Notes under the pieces: generated by a model | What the model was told of the DNA's origin: nothing | The model's input: only the letters and a program-made list of their open reading frames with translations | The model's database searches: none | Part shown: piece after piece, positions 1-8,655 of the stretch | How the letters are laid out: the number at the start of each line of letters is the position of its first letter | How positions within the stretch are numbered: position 1 is the stretch's first letter | Program-made: the position numbers and the translations under genes | Source of the DNA: Helicobacter sp. 13S00401-1 | GTDB taxonomy: Bacteria; Campylobacterota; Campylobacteria; Campylobacterales; Helicobacteraceae | Assembly (NCBI RefSeq): GCF_002272925.1 | Contig: NZ_MLAR01000001.1 | Span: 186,001 to 250,000 of the forward strand | Length of the DNA: 64,000 bases | Direction of reading: 5' to 3'

Positions 1-716
1 TGTCGTTAATTTTTGTATTACTTTCTTCATTAGTAGAAGAGTTAAGATAAAGGTTAAAGTCGTTATTAAAGATTTTTATAACTTCATTAATACTATTTTT
101 TGAGATTATTACGTTAAAAGGATCCTTATTGCTTTTTATCTCGTTTTCTACTACTGCAAGTCTTTTAGAATCTGTTGCAACTATATCTAGTTTGTTTTCA
201 TTAAAGTCTAAAAAGATTCCTTGCATAGCAGGGTGTACTGCAGCTGAAGAGGAGTTACAAGCATGGAGTACTTTTTGTACTGATTTAACTAATAAAGTAG
301 TTTCTACATTTAGTTTTTCCATATCTTGATAGTGATATTTAAATGCTTTGCTTTGATGTGCGTAAATAGGTAGTTTCATCTTGCTTCTACCTTGTTTTAT
401 TATCACATACTCATTAAAGAGATCTATACTTACATCTTCATTTGAAAAAGATTTTATAGTGTTAAATAAAAGTTCGCCATTTATTGCACAGATAAAGTCT
501 TCATTACTATTACTCTTAAAGTCTTTTATATCTATAAAGCTTCTTATGTATATGATTTGATTGTAGGCTTCTACTACTAATTTTGCATTTTCTATTCTTA
601 AGAATATATTAGAAGTTATTTCTATAACTTTCTTGTTTAATGCATTTTGTGAGTTTGCTAGAGTGTTTTCAAATAGATTCTTATCTAGTTTAATACTCGC
701 TTTTGAAACTTCCATT
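1..716 (-). CDS. dnaN: DNA polymerase III beta sliding clamp (N-terminal part, runs off window)
   Basis: I translated the reverse strand from the ATG at 716 and it stays open to base 1, giving about 238 residues; the C-terminal third lies outside the window. The clamp family is recognisable from AVHPAMQGIFLDF near residue 158 and VATDSKRLAVVE near residue 182, which match the conserved beta-clamp core. The protein forms the ring that tethers the replicative polymerase to DNA. It is transcribed in the same direction as dnaA just upstream, the usual dnaA-dnaN order at a bacterial origin. The 206-bp gap between them holds DnaA-box-like repeats. A plus-strand reading frame at 129-329 is a shadow of this gene. 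Confidence 0.93.
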
Positions 717-848
717 TTTTCTCCTATAAGATATATAAAAAATATATTAGTAATAGTATGTGTGTGAATTAATTTTCTAATTCTAACTTTTTTTTGCCTA
801 AAACATCTATTTTATGCATTTTAAAGTTAAAAATATCTAGTTTTAACC

Positions 849-898
849 TGTGCCAAAACTCTTTGTTTTACTCCCTTTTTACTCACAAGTTACTCACA
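849..898. promoter_or_regulatory. DnaA-box-like cluster between dnaA and dnaN (origin candidate, half 1)
   Basis: The gap 717-922 contains TTACTCACA twice (879-887 and 890-898) and TGTGCCAAA once (849-857). TTACTCACA differs by one or two bases from the DnaA boxes TTATCCACA and TTATTCACA. Both word types recur on the other side of dnaA. Helicobacter origins are known to be split on either side of dnaA, so this is probably one half of oriC. The rest of the gap is AT-rich and I see no gene in it. Confidence 0.55.
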
Positions 899-922
899 TA
901 TTTTTACTTTTTATAAAGTTTT

Positions 923-2224
923 TTAGTTTTTTATCTGGCTTATTATTTCATTTATAACCATTTTTGTTTGTTGATTTTCTTCTATCTCTTTAACTATGGT
1001 TTTCATTTGTTTGCTTATGGAGCTGTGGTCTTTCATATTTAGCTTTTTTGCGATACTTGGCATGCTTTCATTAATTAGTGTTCTTAGTATATATACACAT
1101 ACTTTTCTTGCAAAGGCTATATTTTTTAATCTTTTTTTGGATTTTAAGTCAGTTGGCTTTATATTTAGTATTTGGCAGACTGTTTGTATGATGCTATCCA
1201 TAGTGATATTTTCTTTACTACCTATGTTTATATTTTTTAAAGCATTATTTATCATATTGATATTTATATCTTGACCAGCCATCTCACTATAGACTTTTGC
1301 GCCAATTATTATGCCTTCAATCTTTCTCATATCTGAGCCCATGTGATTAGCTATGTAGCTAATTAGCTCTTCACTTATAGATATCTTATTAAGCTCGCAC
1401 TTTCTTTTTATGATATCCATCTTTGTGGTCATCTCAGGAGGTATTATTTGATTAATTAATGAGCCTTCTATTCTAGATCTAAGTCTTTTTTGTAGGCCTA
1501 TCATCTCAGCTGGAGAGATATTAGAAGCCATGATAATCTTTTTTTTATCTTTTTGAAGTTGTTCAAAAGTATGAAAGAACTCATCTTGAATCTTTTCTTT
1601 AGCATTAAAAAAAGCTACTTCATCAAGTAGTAAGTAGTCACAGTGTCTATATCTTTCACGAAATATATCCATGGTTTTAGTATCAAGACGTTTTATATAG
1701 TCATTTAAAAACTCTTCTGCAGTTATAAATATGACTTTTAACTCTGGCTTATTTTTAGTTACATAATTTCCTATAGCGTTTAGTAGGTGTGTTTTACCAA
1801 CTCCTGTGCTACCATAAATTAGTATAGTTTTGTACTGATAGTCACTATCCATAGCTATGCCCTTGCAGATGTTATAGGCTATCTTATTACTATCTCCTAC
1901 TGCAAACTCATCAAAGGTTAAAAATTCATTTAGTGAAGTAGTCGTCGCCTTAGTACTAAACTGTTTTGACTTAGTAAAAGTCTTACTAGCATTTACTTGT
2001 ATCTTAATCTCAGCTTTAACTTTAGTAGTCATTTCTACTATATTTAACATCTTATCAAGCAGGTTTTGTTTTATCCAGTTTGCTATGAATATATTTGGAG
2101 TATTAAAGATAATAATAGAGCCACTTGACTTGCTTTCATCATACTTAAGTGTGCTTAAGTATCTAGTATAGTCTTGTGCTGAAATCTCATCTTTTAACTT
2201 TTTTAGTATCTCATCCCCATTCAT
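923..2224 (-). CDS. dnaA: Chromosomal replication initiator DnaA
   Basis: 433 residues. The AAA+ domain III has Walker A GSTGVGKT at 138-145 and a Walker B-like LLLDEV at 198-203, where most DnaA proteins have a D-D pair followed by I-Q. The C-terminal DNA-binding domain IV has KDHSSISKQM around 398-407; the usual signature is closer to DHTTVxHA, so the recognition helix looks divergent. DnaA opens the origin and recruits the helicase. The ATG at 2224 begins MNGDEILKKL; the ribosome binding site is weak (GGGGTA). The gene is flanked by repeat-rich gaps on both sides and is followed by dnaN. A TATACT-like -10 candidate lies at 2264-2269 on the minus strand. Confidence 0.96.
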   Translation of the reverse strand: MNGDEILKKLKDEISAQDYTRYLSTLKYDESKSSGSIIIFNTPNIFIANWIKQNLLDKMLNIVEMTTKVKAEIKIQVNASKTFTKSKQFSTKATTTSLNEFLTFDEFAVGDSNKIAYNICKGIAMDSDYQYKTILIYGSTGVGKTHLLNAIGNYVTKNKPELKVIFITAEEFLNDYIKRLDTKTMDIFRERYRHCDYLLLDEVAFFNAKEKIQDEFFHTFEQLQKDKKKIIMASNISPAEMIGLQKRLRSRIEGSLINQIIPPEMTTKMDIIKRKCELNKISISEELISYIANHMGSDMRKIEGIIIGAKVYSEMAGQDININMINNALKNINIGSKENITMDSIIQTVCQILNIKPTDLKSKKRLKNIAFARKVCVYILRTLINESMPSIAKKLNMKDHSSISKQMKTIVKEIEENQQTKMVINEIISQIKN

Positions 2225-2482
2225 TTATCTTTTACCCCATTCAAACTGAAATCTCTTTTGTGTAGTATATAGTTTTCTCTCAAGTAGTTATGTAAATATG
2301 TGCCAAAGTGTAGCTTTTATGTGAGTAAGTCTTAAAAATATGTGCCAAAGTTATAAAAATAAGTGACAAACTACTAGTAAAAATGTGCTAAAACTGTGTC
2401 AAACTTTTAAAACTTAAAACTAGATTCTATATTTTAAGTCCCTATTTTAGGGTTTAAAGGGCTTTTGTAAAAAAGGAGATAT
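2225..2482. other. Probable origin of replication, half 2 (dnaA-ruvC intergenic region)
   Basis: This divergent gap contains a cluster of related nonamers, all in one orientation: TGTGCCAAA at 2299-2307 and 2341-2349, AGTGACAAA at 2362-2370, TGTGCTAAA at 2384-2392 and TGTGTCAAA at 2395-2403. A TGTGAGTAA (complement TTACTCACA) sits at 2320-2328. A small hairpin, CCCTA-TTT-TAGGG, lies at 2440-2452. The region is AT-rich. Clustering next to dnaA and the echo of the same words at 849-898 make oriC the best reading; the exact unwinding element is not visible to me. Confidence 0.55.
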
Positions 2483-2953
2483 GTGACTATATTAGGGATA
2501 GACCCAGGAAGTAGAAACTGTGGTTATGGAGTTATAAGGATAGAAAATAAAAAGCCTACTTTAGTAGATGCAGGCATCATAAAGATAGAAACTAGGAATC
2601 TTCAACATCAAATAACTGAGTTTATAGAAGGCATAGACTTGATATTAAAAAGTAATGCCATAGATGAGGTAGCTATAGAAGATATATTTTTTGCTTATAA
2701 CCCAAAGACTGTTATAAAGTTAGCACAGTTTCGTGGCGCTATAAGTCTAAAAATCCTCCAAGATGTAGGCAACTTTTCAGAGTACACTGCCTTGCAAGTT
2801 AAAAAAGCCCTAACTGGTAATGGCAAAGCTAGCAAGGAACAAGTTGCTTTTATGGTTAAGAGGATATTAAATTGCAACTTTAGCTCTAAGTTCCTTGATG
2901 TAACTGATGCCCTAGCTGTTGCCCTTACTCACTTTAATGCTAAAAGGTTTTAA
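2483..2953 (+). CDS. ruvC: Holliday junction resolvase RuvC
   Basis: 156 residues starting at GTG 2483 behind a strong AAAAGGAG site at about 2472-2478. The ATG two bases earlier is followed directly by TGA, so it cannot be the start. The N-terminus [14 protein letters not shown] is the RuvC/RNase H-fold signature with the first catalytic Asp. Other acidic residues (VAIEDIF near 63, and [13 protein letters not shown] near the end) complete the usual active site. RuvC cleaves Holliday junctions bound by RuvAB. It is divergent from dnaA across the origin region; ruvA and ruvB are not in the window. Confidence 0.95.
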   Translation: MTILGIDPGSRNCGYGVIRIENKKPTLVDAGIIKIETRNLQHQITEFIEGIDLILKSNAIDEVAIEDIFFAYNPKTVIKLAQFRGAISLKILQDVGNFSEYTALQVKKALTGNGKASKEQVAFMVKRILNCNFSSKFLDVTDALAVALTHFNAKRF

Positions 2954-2959
2954 AAATAT

Positions 2960-4048
2960 CTAGTTATGCGTATTTAAACGGCACTCTCTAGCGTTTTTAA
3001 CAAGGGCTAAATATCGATAAAAAAGATGCATCATCTTAGAGTAAGGCACTATGATAAAAAAGCTTAAAATCGTACTTAAATGTAAAACTAAGATATAAGA
3101 AAGCACTGGAGTGGTTCTAAGTAGCATAAGCAAAAGTCCAGTTAGTGCACTTAAAAATAGCATAAAGATTAAAGCATAGTCCACATTTAAACTTTTCACA
3201 TCTAGTAACTCAGGATCAGCTTTTAGCTTAAGCACAAAAAGCCCAGCACAGCCTATAAGCAAGCTTATACCGCCTATGGTTCCAAAAAGTTTTGGTGCAG
3301 ATAAAAAAGGATAAGGAGCATGGTAGTTTAAAATGTGATCATAAAAGGCTGCTAGACAAGTAGCTATAAAACAAAGCAAAAAGCCATAAAATGTAAAGTG
3401 GTGAAAGTAGCGTCTAAGATTTGATCTATTTTCTCCATTTGGGAAAGTACAGCCTTCATAGTCGTGTCCACCAAGGTTTTTTAAAGTTAGGGCATCTTTT
3501 AAGGCACTCATCCAGTCTATAAATCTAACACCACTAAAGCCTATAGACCTTGCAAATTTAACACAGCTTATAACTACTACTATGAGAGTGATTAAAGCAA
3601 AGATTCCAAAAAGACTAACCATAGTGTTATAGCTTGTGACTTCATAGAAGTTACCACTTACATCTTTATTAAAACTTCCACTAGTTATACCTATAAATAC
3701 TGCTAAAACTATAAGTAAAAGCACGGCTGTGACTAGGCCTGCTTTTTCAAAAGCTGAGCTTAGAAACTTTAAAGTGGTAAATTTTTTATAGCTTTCTTTA
3801 CGCACAGCTGAAAAGTCACGTGCCACTGTTATATCAAACTCATGAGGTGGGGCATACTGGCAGGCATATAAACACTCACCACATTGATGACATAAGTTTG
3901 CAAGATAGTCCATATCTTTTATGTCAAAATCACGCCTTTTTTCCATAGCTGGAAAGACAGCACAAAAACCCTCACAATATCTACAAGCATTACAGATTTG
4001 ACTTAATCTTATTGCCTTATCATAAAGTGCCTTTTTATCATTAATCAT
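2960..4048 (-). CDS. tcuB: TcuB-like iron-sulfur membrane protein of tricarballylate oxidation
   Basis: 362 residues. Two clusters of cysteines near the N-terminus (CNACRYCEGFC and CHQCGECLYAC, residues about 19-65) are typical 4Fe-4S sites. The rest is largely hydrophobic with about six membrane segments. This is the architecture of TcuB/CitB, which reoxidises the FAD of TcuA and passes electrons to the membrane quinone pool. It starts 4 bp after the tcuA stop and is the last gene of the operon. The 3' end is convergent with ruvC, separated by only 6 bp. The substrate could also be citrate or another tricarboxylate. Confidence 0.85.
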   Translation of the reverse strand: MINDKKALYDKAIRLSQICNACRYCEGFCAVFPAMEKRRDFDIKDMDYLANLCHQCGECLYACQYAPPHEFDITVARDFSAVRKESYKKFTTLKFLSSAFEKAGLVTAVLLLIVLAVFIGITSGSFNKDVSGNFYEVTSYNTMVSLFGIFALITLIVVVISCVKFARSIGFSGVRFIDWMSALKDALTLKNLGGHDYEGCTFPNGENRSNLRRYFHHFTFYGFLLCFIATCLAAFYDHILNYHAPYPFLSAPKLFGTIGGISLLIGCAGLFVLKLKADPELLDVKSLNVDYALIFMLFLSALTGLLLMLLRTTPVLSYILVLHLSTILSFFIIVPYSKMMHLFYRYLALVKNARECRLNTHN

Positions 4049-4052
4049 TATT

Positions 4053-5492
4053 TTATCCTTGGATACTTTCTTTATTTATATTAATAGATTCTCTTGATTT
4101 ATAAGCAGAGTAGCCAGCTATACGCCCAAAAACAGAGCCTATACTCATACCAAAGCCAGCACAGTAGCCCTGCGTTAAGATATTACCCGCCATAATTTCT
4201 CCTGCTGCAAAGAGGTTTTGACAAACTTTTCCATCTTCCATGACCACGTTTGCATCCTTTGTGACCTTGACGCCAAGGTAGGTAAAAGTTATGCCCGGAC
4301 GAAGTGGGTAGCAGTAAAATGGAGGCTTATCTATAGTTTGTGCCCAGTGAGTTTTTTCTATGTCTAAACCTTGTGTATGGCAGTCATCAAGGACGGTGTG
4401 ATTAAAGTTGCCGGCTATAACGTGAGAGTTAAACTCACTTATAGTGCTTTTAAGGGCATCTTTATCAAGCCCTATCTTATCAGCTAGCTCATCTAAAGTA
4501 TTAGCAACTATAGGTTCAAAAAGTGGAGGCATGTAAAGTTTTAAGACCTTATGATCAGTTATGGAGTAGGCTATTTGATCTTCTTGCTTTGCTACTAGTC
4601 TTCCCCATAGCGCATAACGTTTAGGCCAAAAGTCTTCCCCCTCATCATAGAATCGCTTAGCATCTTTATTAACAACTATACCTAGACTTACGCAGTCTAC
4701 CCTAGAGGCTATGCCCCCATCATATTTAGGCGCCCTAGCATCAATTGCCACCATATGGCCCTGTGTAGGATCTCCTATAATCTTAGCGCCAGCATCTTTT
4801 AAAGCAAAAAGCATCTTGCCTTGATTAAACCTAGTGCCTCTAACTAGGAAGTTTTTTGCAGCATCTCCCCAAGCCTCACGCAGTTTATTAAGATTAGATT
4901 CAAAGCCACCACTTGCTAAAACACAAGCCTTTGGCTTAAACACTAAAATTTCATCATTGCAAAGATTTTTTACTTTTAAACTTATAACTTTTCCTTCTTT
5001 AATCTCTAAGTCTAGTGCTTCATGCTCATAAAGCACTGTTACTCCTAGTCTTTTTGCTTCTTTATAGTAGGCATTAACTAGTGACTTGCCTCCTCCTAAA
5101 AAGAAAGCATTAGTCCTTCCAAGCTGCAAAGTCCCTCCAAAAGAGCTTTGGAATCTTACACCATGGCTTTTAGCCCACTTGACTGCTTCAGGAGTATTTT
5201 TTATAACAAAGCGTGCATAGTCTTCATTAGTCTCACCCTTTGTCACTTTATAGATATCTTCAAAAAACTCATCTTCACTATAAGTATCTGTTAGAACATC
5301 TGTTGGGCCATAGTGCATGGAGCGAAGATTCCTAGTGTGTTGTGAGTTGCCGCCACGCCACGCCTTTGGAGAGCTTTCTAAGACTATGACACTAGCGCCA
5401 TTTTCCCTAGCACTAATTGCTGCACTTAGGGCTGCATTCCCACCACCTACTACTAAGACGTCACAGTTTATCTCTTTAGTTACTTGTTCCAT
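4053..5492 (-). CDS. tcuA: FAD-dependent tricarballylate dehydrogenase TcuA
   Basis: 479 residues. The N-terminus CDVLVVGGGNAALSAA followed by an acidic residue (VIVLES) is the dinucleotide-binding fold for FAD, as in the fumarate reductase/succinate dehydrogenase flavoprotein family. Length and order with the flanking genes fit TcuA, which oxidises tricarballylate to cis-aconitate. A second FAD-contacting block near the C-terminus reads NLFAAGEIMAGNILTQGY. It overlaps the end of the transporter gene by 13 bp, so the two are translationally coupled. The name rests on family resemblance and gene context; other small tricarboxylates cannot be excluded. Confidence 0.85.
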   Translation of the reverse strand: MEQVTKEINCDVLVVGGGNAALSAAISARENGASVIVLESSPKAWRGGNSQHTRNLRSMHYGPTDVLTDTYSEDEFFEDIYKVTKGETNEDYARFVIKNTPEAVKWAKSHGVRFQSSFGGTLQLGRTNAFFLGGGKSLVNAYYKEAKRLGVTVLYEHEALDLEIKEGKVISLKVKNLCNDEILVFKPKACVLASGGFESNLNKLREAWGDAAKNFLVRGTRFNQGKMLFALKDAGAKIIGDPTQGHMVAIDARAPKYDGGIASRVDCVSLGIVVNKDAKRFYDEGEDFWPKRYALWGRLVAKQEDQIAYSITDHKVLKLYMPPLFEPIVANTLDELADKIGLDKDALKSTISEFNSHVIAGNFNHTVLDDCHTQGLDIEKTHWAQTIDKPPFYCYPLRPGITFTYLGVKVTKDANVVMEDGKVCQNLFAAGEIMAGNILTQGYCAGFGMSIGSVFGRIAGYSAYKSRESININKESIQG

Positions 5493-6823
5493 TCTTTCTC
5501 CCTTGCTTTATCATAAATCCCACCTTTTCTAAAGACTATAATGGATGCTATAAATGAGCAAAGTGCCGCAAAAGTTAGCCAGTAAGCTGGGCTTGCTGCA
5601 CTTTTTGTTGAGTCTATTAAAAGTTCGCTTACTACTGGAGTAAAGCCTCCAAAGATGGCCACAGCTATAGAGTAAGCAAAGCTAAAGCCAAGTGCTTTTA
5701 TCTCTTTTGGCACAAACTCAGACAAGGCCACTACCATAACTCCGTTGTATGCACCAAAGATAAAGCTTAACCAAAGCTCGACTAAAACTACTTTGCCAAA
5801 GCTAACATCCCCGCCGGTTAAAAAAGTAAGAGATGGATAGGCTGTTATAAGCCCTAAGATAGTCATAACTATGATTATAGGTTTTCTGCCTATCTTATCG
5901 CCTAAGTAGCCTGATACAAGTAGCCAGAAAAGATTACTTAGGCCTATGATTGCAGTGATAGTAAAGGCATCAACTTTATTAAGACCTAAGGCACTTGTAG
6001 CAAAGCGTGGCGTGTAAGCTGTGATAAAGTAAAAAGTCACAGTAGTCATCATTACAAACATGATGGCTAAGATTATTATCTTCCAGTTTTGAACTAGACT
6101 AAGAAGCATGGCACTTAAAGTCTTAGGGGCTTTATGTGCTATAGATGCAAACTCTGGGGTTTCTTCAAGGGAGCGACGCATATAAAGTATTAAAGGGATA
6201 ATCATAACGCCTATGAAAAAAGGTATCCTCCATCCCCAGTGGCTAGTTATATTATCTCCCATTAAGTAAAAGATTCCAAGGCCTATAAGTCCTGCAAAGA
6301 CAGTAGCGATTTGTTGACTACCACTTTGCCAGCTAACATAAAAGCCTTTTAGTCCTTTTGGCGCAACCTCTGCTAAATACACACTAGCCCCACCTACTTC
6401 AGCCCCGGCTGAGAAGCCTTGAAGTAAACGGCCTATGACTACGATGATTGGCGCTAGGATGCCAATTTGCTCATAGCCAGGAGTGGCAGCTATGGAAAGT
6501 GTTCCAAGGGCCATGATGCTAAGGGTTAGTAAGAGGCCTTTTTTACGTCCAAACTTATCCATAAAAGCACCTAGGAAGATAGCCCCAAGTGGGCGCATTA
6601 AAAATCCAACTCCATAAGCTAGAAAGCTTTTTAGAACTGCTAGGGTGTCGCTATGTGAAGGGAAGAATGTTTGGGCTATAAATGCCGCATAGAATCCATA
6701 AACTGCAAAGTCATACATCTCCATAAAATTTCCACTTGAAATCTTAAAGATAGTACTTGCTTCTTTCCTTTTTGAACGCTTGGGTGGTTCATCTTGTAAC
6801 TCTTCTTGCATCACTTCCTCCAT
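5480..6823 (-). CDS. tcuC: TcuC-like MFS tricarballylate/citrate-proton symporter
   Basis: 447 residues, about twelve hydrophobic segments. MDKFGRKKG near residue 87 is the loop 2-3 motif of the major facilitator superfamily, and GDKIGRKP repeats it in the second half. The sequence resembles the metabolite:H+ symporter subfamily that holds citrate and tricarballylate transporters. It is the promoter-proximal gene of tcuC-tcuA-tcuB, whereas in Salmonella the order is A-B-C behind the regulator gene tcuR. No LysR-type regulator is adjacent here. Confidence 0.85.
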   Translation of the reverse strand: MEEVMQEELQDEPPKRSKRKEASTIFKISSGNFMEMYDFAVYGFYAAFIAQTFFPSHSDTLAVLKSFLAYGVGFLMRPLGAIFLGAFMDKFGRKKGLLLTLSIMALGTLSIAATPGYEQIGILAPIIVVIGRLLQGFSAGAEVGGASVYLAEVAPKGLKGFYVSWQSGSQQIATVFAGLIGLGIFYLMGDNITSHWGWRIPFFIGVMIIPLILYMRRSLEETPEFASIAHKAPKTLSAMLLSLVQNWKIIILAIMFVMMTTVTFYFITAYTPRFATSALGLNKVDAFTITAIIGLSNLFWLLVSGYLGDKIGRKPIIIVMTILGLITAYPSLTFLTGGDVSFGKVVLVELWLSFIFGAYNGVMVVALSEFVPKEIKALGFSFAYSIAVAIFGGFTPVVSELLIDSTKSAASPAYWLTFAALCSFIASIIVFRKGGIYDKAREKEWNK

Positions 6824-7120
6824 AAATTTTTGGGTTATATTTTGATGATAAAAATACTTTGTTAGTTTTGTTACTACTTTCCCATGTAAATATAAGTTAG
6901 CATTTTAAGTGTTACTATTTTTTACTATTAAAAATCTGGCTTTGCTTTTAGAATCTAATATTTAGTTAAATATTATTTTACTTATAAGCTACTAAGACTC
7001 TTATTTTTGGTATTTAATAATACTTTGCATTACTATGATTAGGATGTGGCACAGCAAAGTAACGTTACTACACAAAATTATAGACATAGAAAATAAGTCC
7101 CACTAAATCAACATTAGCAT
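6824..7120. other. Intergenic region upstream of the tcu operon with two palindromes
   Basis: About 300 bp with no convincing gene. It should contain the tcu promoter, since tcuC starts at 6823 on the minus strand. Two perfect palindromes stand out: AATATTTA-GT-TAAATATT at 6957-6974 and AGTAACGTTACT at 7058-7069. Either could be an operator, but neither is diagnostic of a known regulator. The 7121 lipoprotein gene also ends here, so one could serve in its termination, though neither is followed by a clear T-run. Confidence 0.35.
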
Positions 7121-7996
7121 CTAGTCTTGCACTAAGTCTTTATATAGTCTTGCTTTAAGTCTTACTATATCAAAGTCATCTAGTTTGTTTATAGGTTTAT
7201 TTAGGTCTAGCCTTATACTATCTAGTAAGGTTTTAGTTCCTTCTTTGTCACAGTAAAAACTAACATCTATATAGTTAGTATCTATGCTAACTTCTATAGT
7301 TTTTTGTGCATTAAGTGTAGGCACAAAGGTTACAAAGTTTGCAAGTTCTGATTGTAAGGCTAGGATTATTTTAAAGTTAGGGGAGTTAGAATCTACTTTA
7401 GTATCAAAGGCATAGTTAGGCTTTTTTAGATTAAGCTTATAAAGGTTAGCTAGGGTGCTTAGGTTATTAGTAGTGTTAAGATTTAAGCTTTCTAGGGTTA
7501 GATTAGTAGTAAGGGCTTTTTTGGCTAAGCTATTAAAGATATCTTTATCTTTTAACTTAACTCCACAAGAAGTGTTTAAAGCTAGGGCTTTTTCTTTATA
7601 GCTTGCTACTTTTTCATTTAACTGCTTTTCTAGGCTAAGGCGGCTTAAGCGTACTCTTATAAAGACTTCTTTTTGGCCATTAAGCTTTAAGTTTTTAACC
7701 TTATCTACTTCTATGTTGCTAAGGTTATTTATCTCTGTACTTAGGTTTATATTTTGTGCTTGTTTATCAGTGGTGATGCCATTTTTTGTATCACTTAGGA
7801 AGTTTTGGTTTGACTTAAGTGTTAAGTCTATGTTGCTTGCTAGGTCATTAATGGCACTTTTTTTAGCATCTTCATAGTTTGTTCCACTTGCTACACCATA
7901 GAGAAAAGACTTATCTTGAGGAAGACTAAAACCACTAAAACTATTACTACATGCTATAAACATTAATCCTAGCAAAACTAAAAAAGCACTTTTCAT
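7121..7996 (-). CDS. Outer membrane lipoprotein, LPP20-like
   Basis: I place the start at ATG 7996 (MKSAFLVLLGLMFIACSN), behind AAGGAAG, rather than at the longer upstream ATG, because this gives a clean lipoprotein signal peptide with Cys 16 as the lipidated residue. The mature part (about 275 residues) begins with a GVASGTNYEDAKKSAINDLA segment typical of LPP20-type lipoproteins, in which a repeated activity domain follows a short linker. The Lys/Asn-rich remainder gives no catalytic motif. It is monocistronic and lies divergent from the GNAT operon. Function is unknown; surface or envelope stress roles are usual for the family. Confidence 0.6.
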   Translation of the reverse strand: MKSAFLVLLGLMFIACSNSFSGFSLPQDKSFLYGVASGTNYEDAKKSAINDLASNIDLTLKSNQNFLSDTKNGITTDKQAQNINLSTEINNLSNIEVDKVKNLKLNGQKEVFIRVRLSRLSLEKQLNEKVASYKEKALALNTSCGVKLKDKDIFNSLAKKALTTNLTLESLNLNTTNNLSTLANLYKLNLKKPNYAFDTKVDSNSPNFKIILALQSELANFVTFVPTLNAQKTIEVSIDTNYIDVSFYCDKEGTKTLLDSIRLDLNKPINKLDDFDIVRLKARLYKDLVQD

Positions 7997-8115
7997 AACT
8001 TTCTTCCTTATATAAGCCTGCTCACGCTTTAAGTAGTATAACATGCTACAATCTTGCCATATACAGCCTAAGAGCCTTTTTAGGGACTAGAATCTATATT
8101 TGCACAAGGATATAC

Positions 8116-8655
8116 ATGTTATATGTGGATGACTTAAAGTTTTTAACTGAGAAAGATTTTGCAAGTGAAGATGTCTTTATTTTAGAGCTACAAGGATTAG
8201 CTAGCAAGATATGGCATGAGTGTTATAAAGGGATACTAACCAAAGCACAAATAGACTACATGTTAGAAAACTTTTACAGTAAAGAAAGTTTACTAAAAGC
8301 CTTAGATGAAGGCTATGTTTTATATATCATAAAGCAGCAAAATATTAGCCTAGGCTACATAGGATTAAAGATAGCAAAGTGTGACTTTGTTAGCGAAAAA
8401 AGCAGTGCTTGTAAAAAGTCAGTTTTTATAGATAAGCTTTATATAAAAAAAGAGCATAGAGACAAGGGTGTTGCAACTAAGATCATAAAAAGCCTAGCTT
8501 CTAGCTTTAAGATCATCTGGCTTTATGTCAATAAAAACAATATTAATGCCATTAAGTTTTATGAAAAGTTTGGGTTTAAAAATATCTACTCTACTAAAAA
8601 AGACATAGGAGAGGGCTACTTTATGGATGATTATGTTTATGTTTATGAAAGTTAG
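8116..8655 (+). CDS. GNAT-family N-acetyltransferase
   Basis: 179 residues. The C-terminal half has the acetyl-CoA-binding fold signature: a strand with FIDKLYIKKEHRDKGVATKI (a R/Q-x-x-G-x-A-type loop near residues 110-125) followed by WLYVNKNNINAIKFYEKFGF, the classic NxxAxxFYxxxGF motif. These enzymes transfer an acetyl group to an amine; the substrate is not predictable here. It is the first gene of a five-gene plus-strand operon and overlaps the next coding region by 11 bp. Confidence 0.85.
   Translation: MLYVDDLKFLTEKDFASEDVFILELQGLASKIWHECYKGILTKAQIDYMLENFYSKESLLKALDEGYVLYIIKQQNISLGYIGLKIAKCDFVSEKSSACKKSVFIDKLYIKKEHRDKGVATKIIKSLASSFKIIWLYVNKNNINAIKFYEKFGFKNIYSTKKDIGEGYFMDDYVYVYES

Noticed and set aside
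996-1274. 92-residue hydrophobic frame opposite dnaA
   Set aside because: It is antisense to conserved dnaA sequence and has no supporting start signals.
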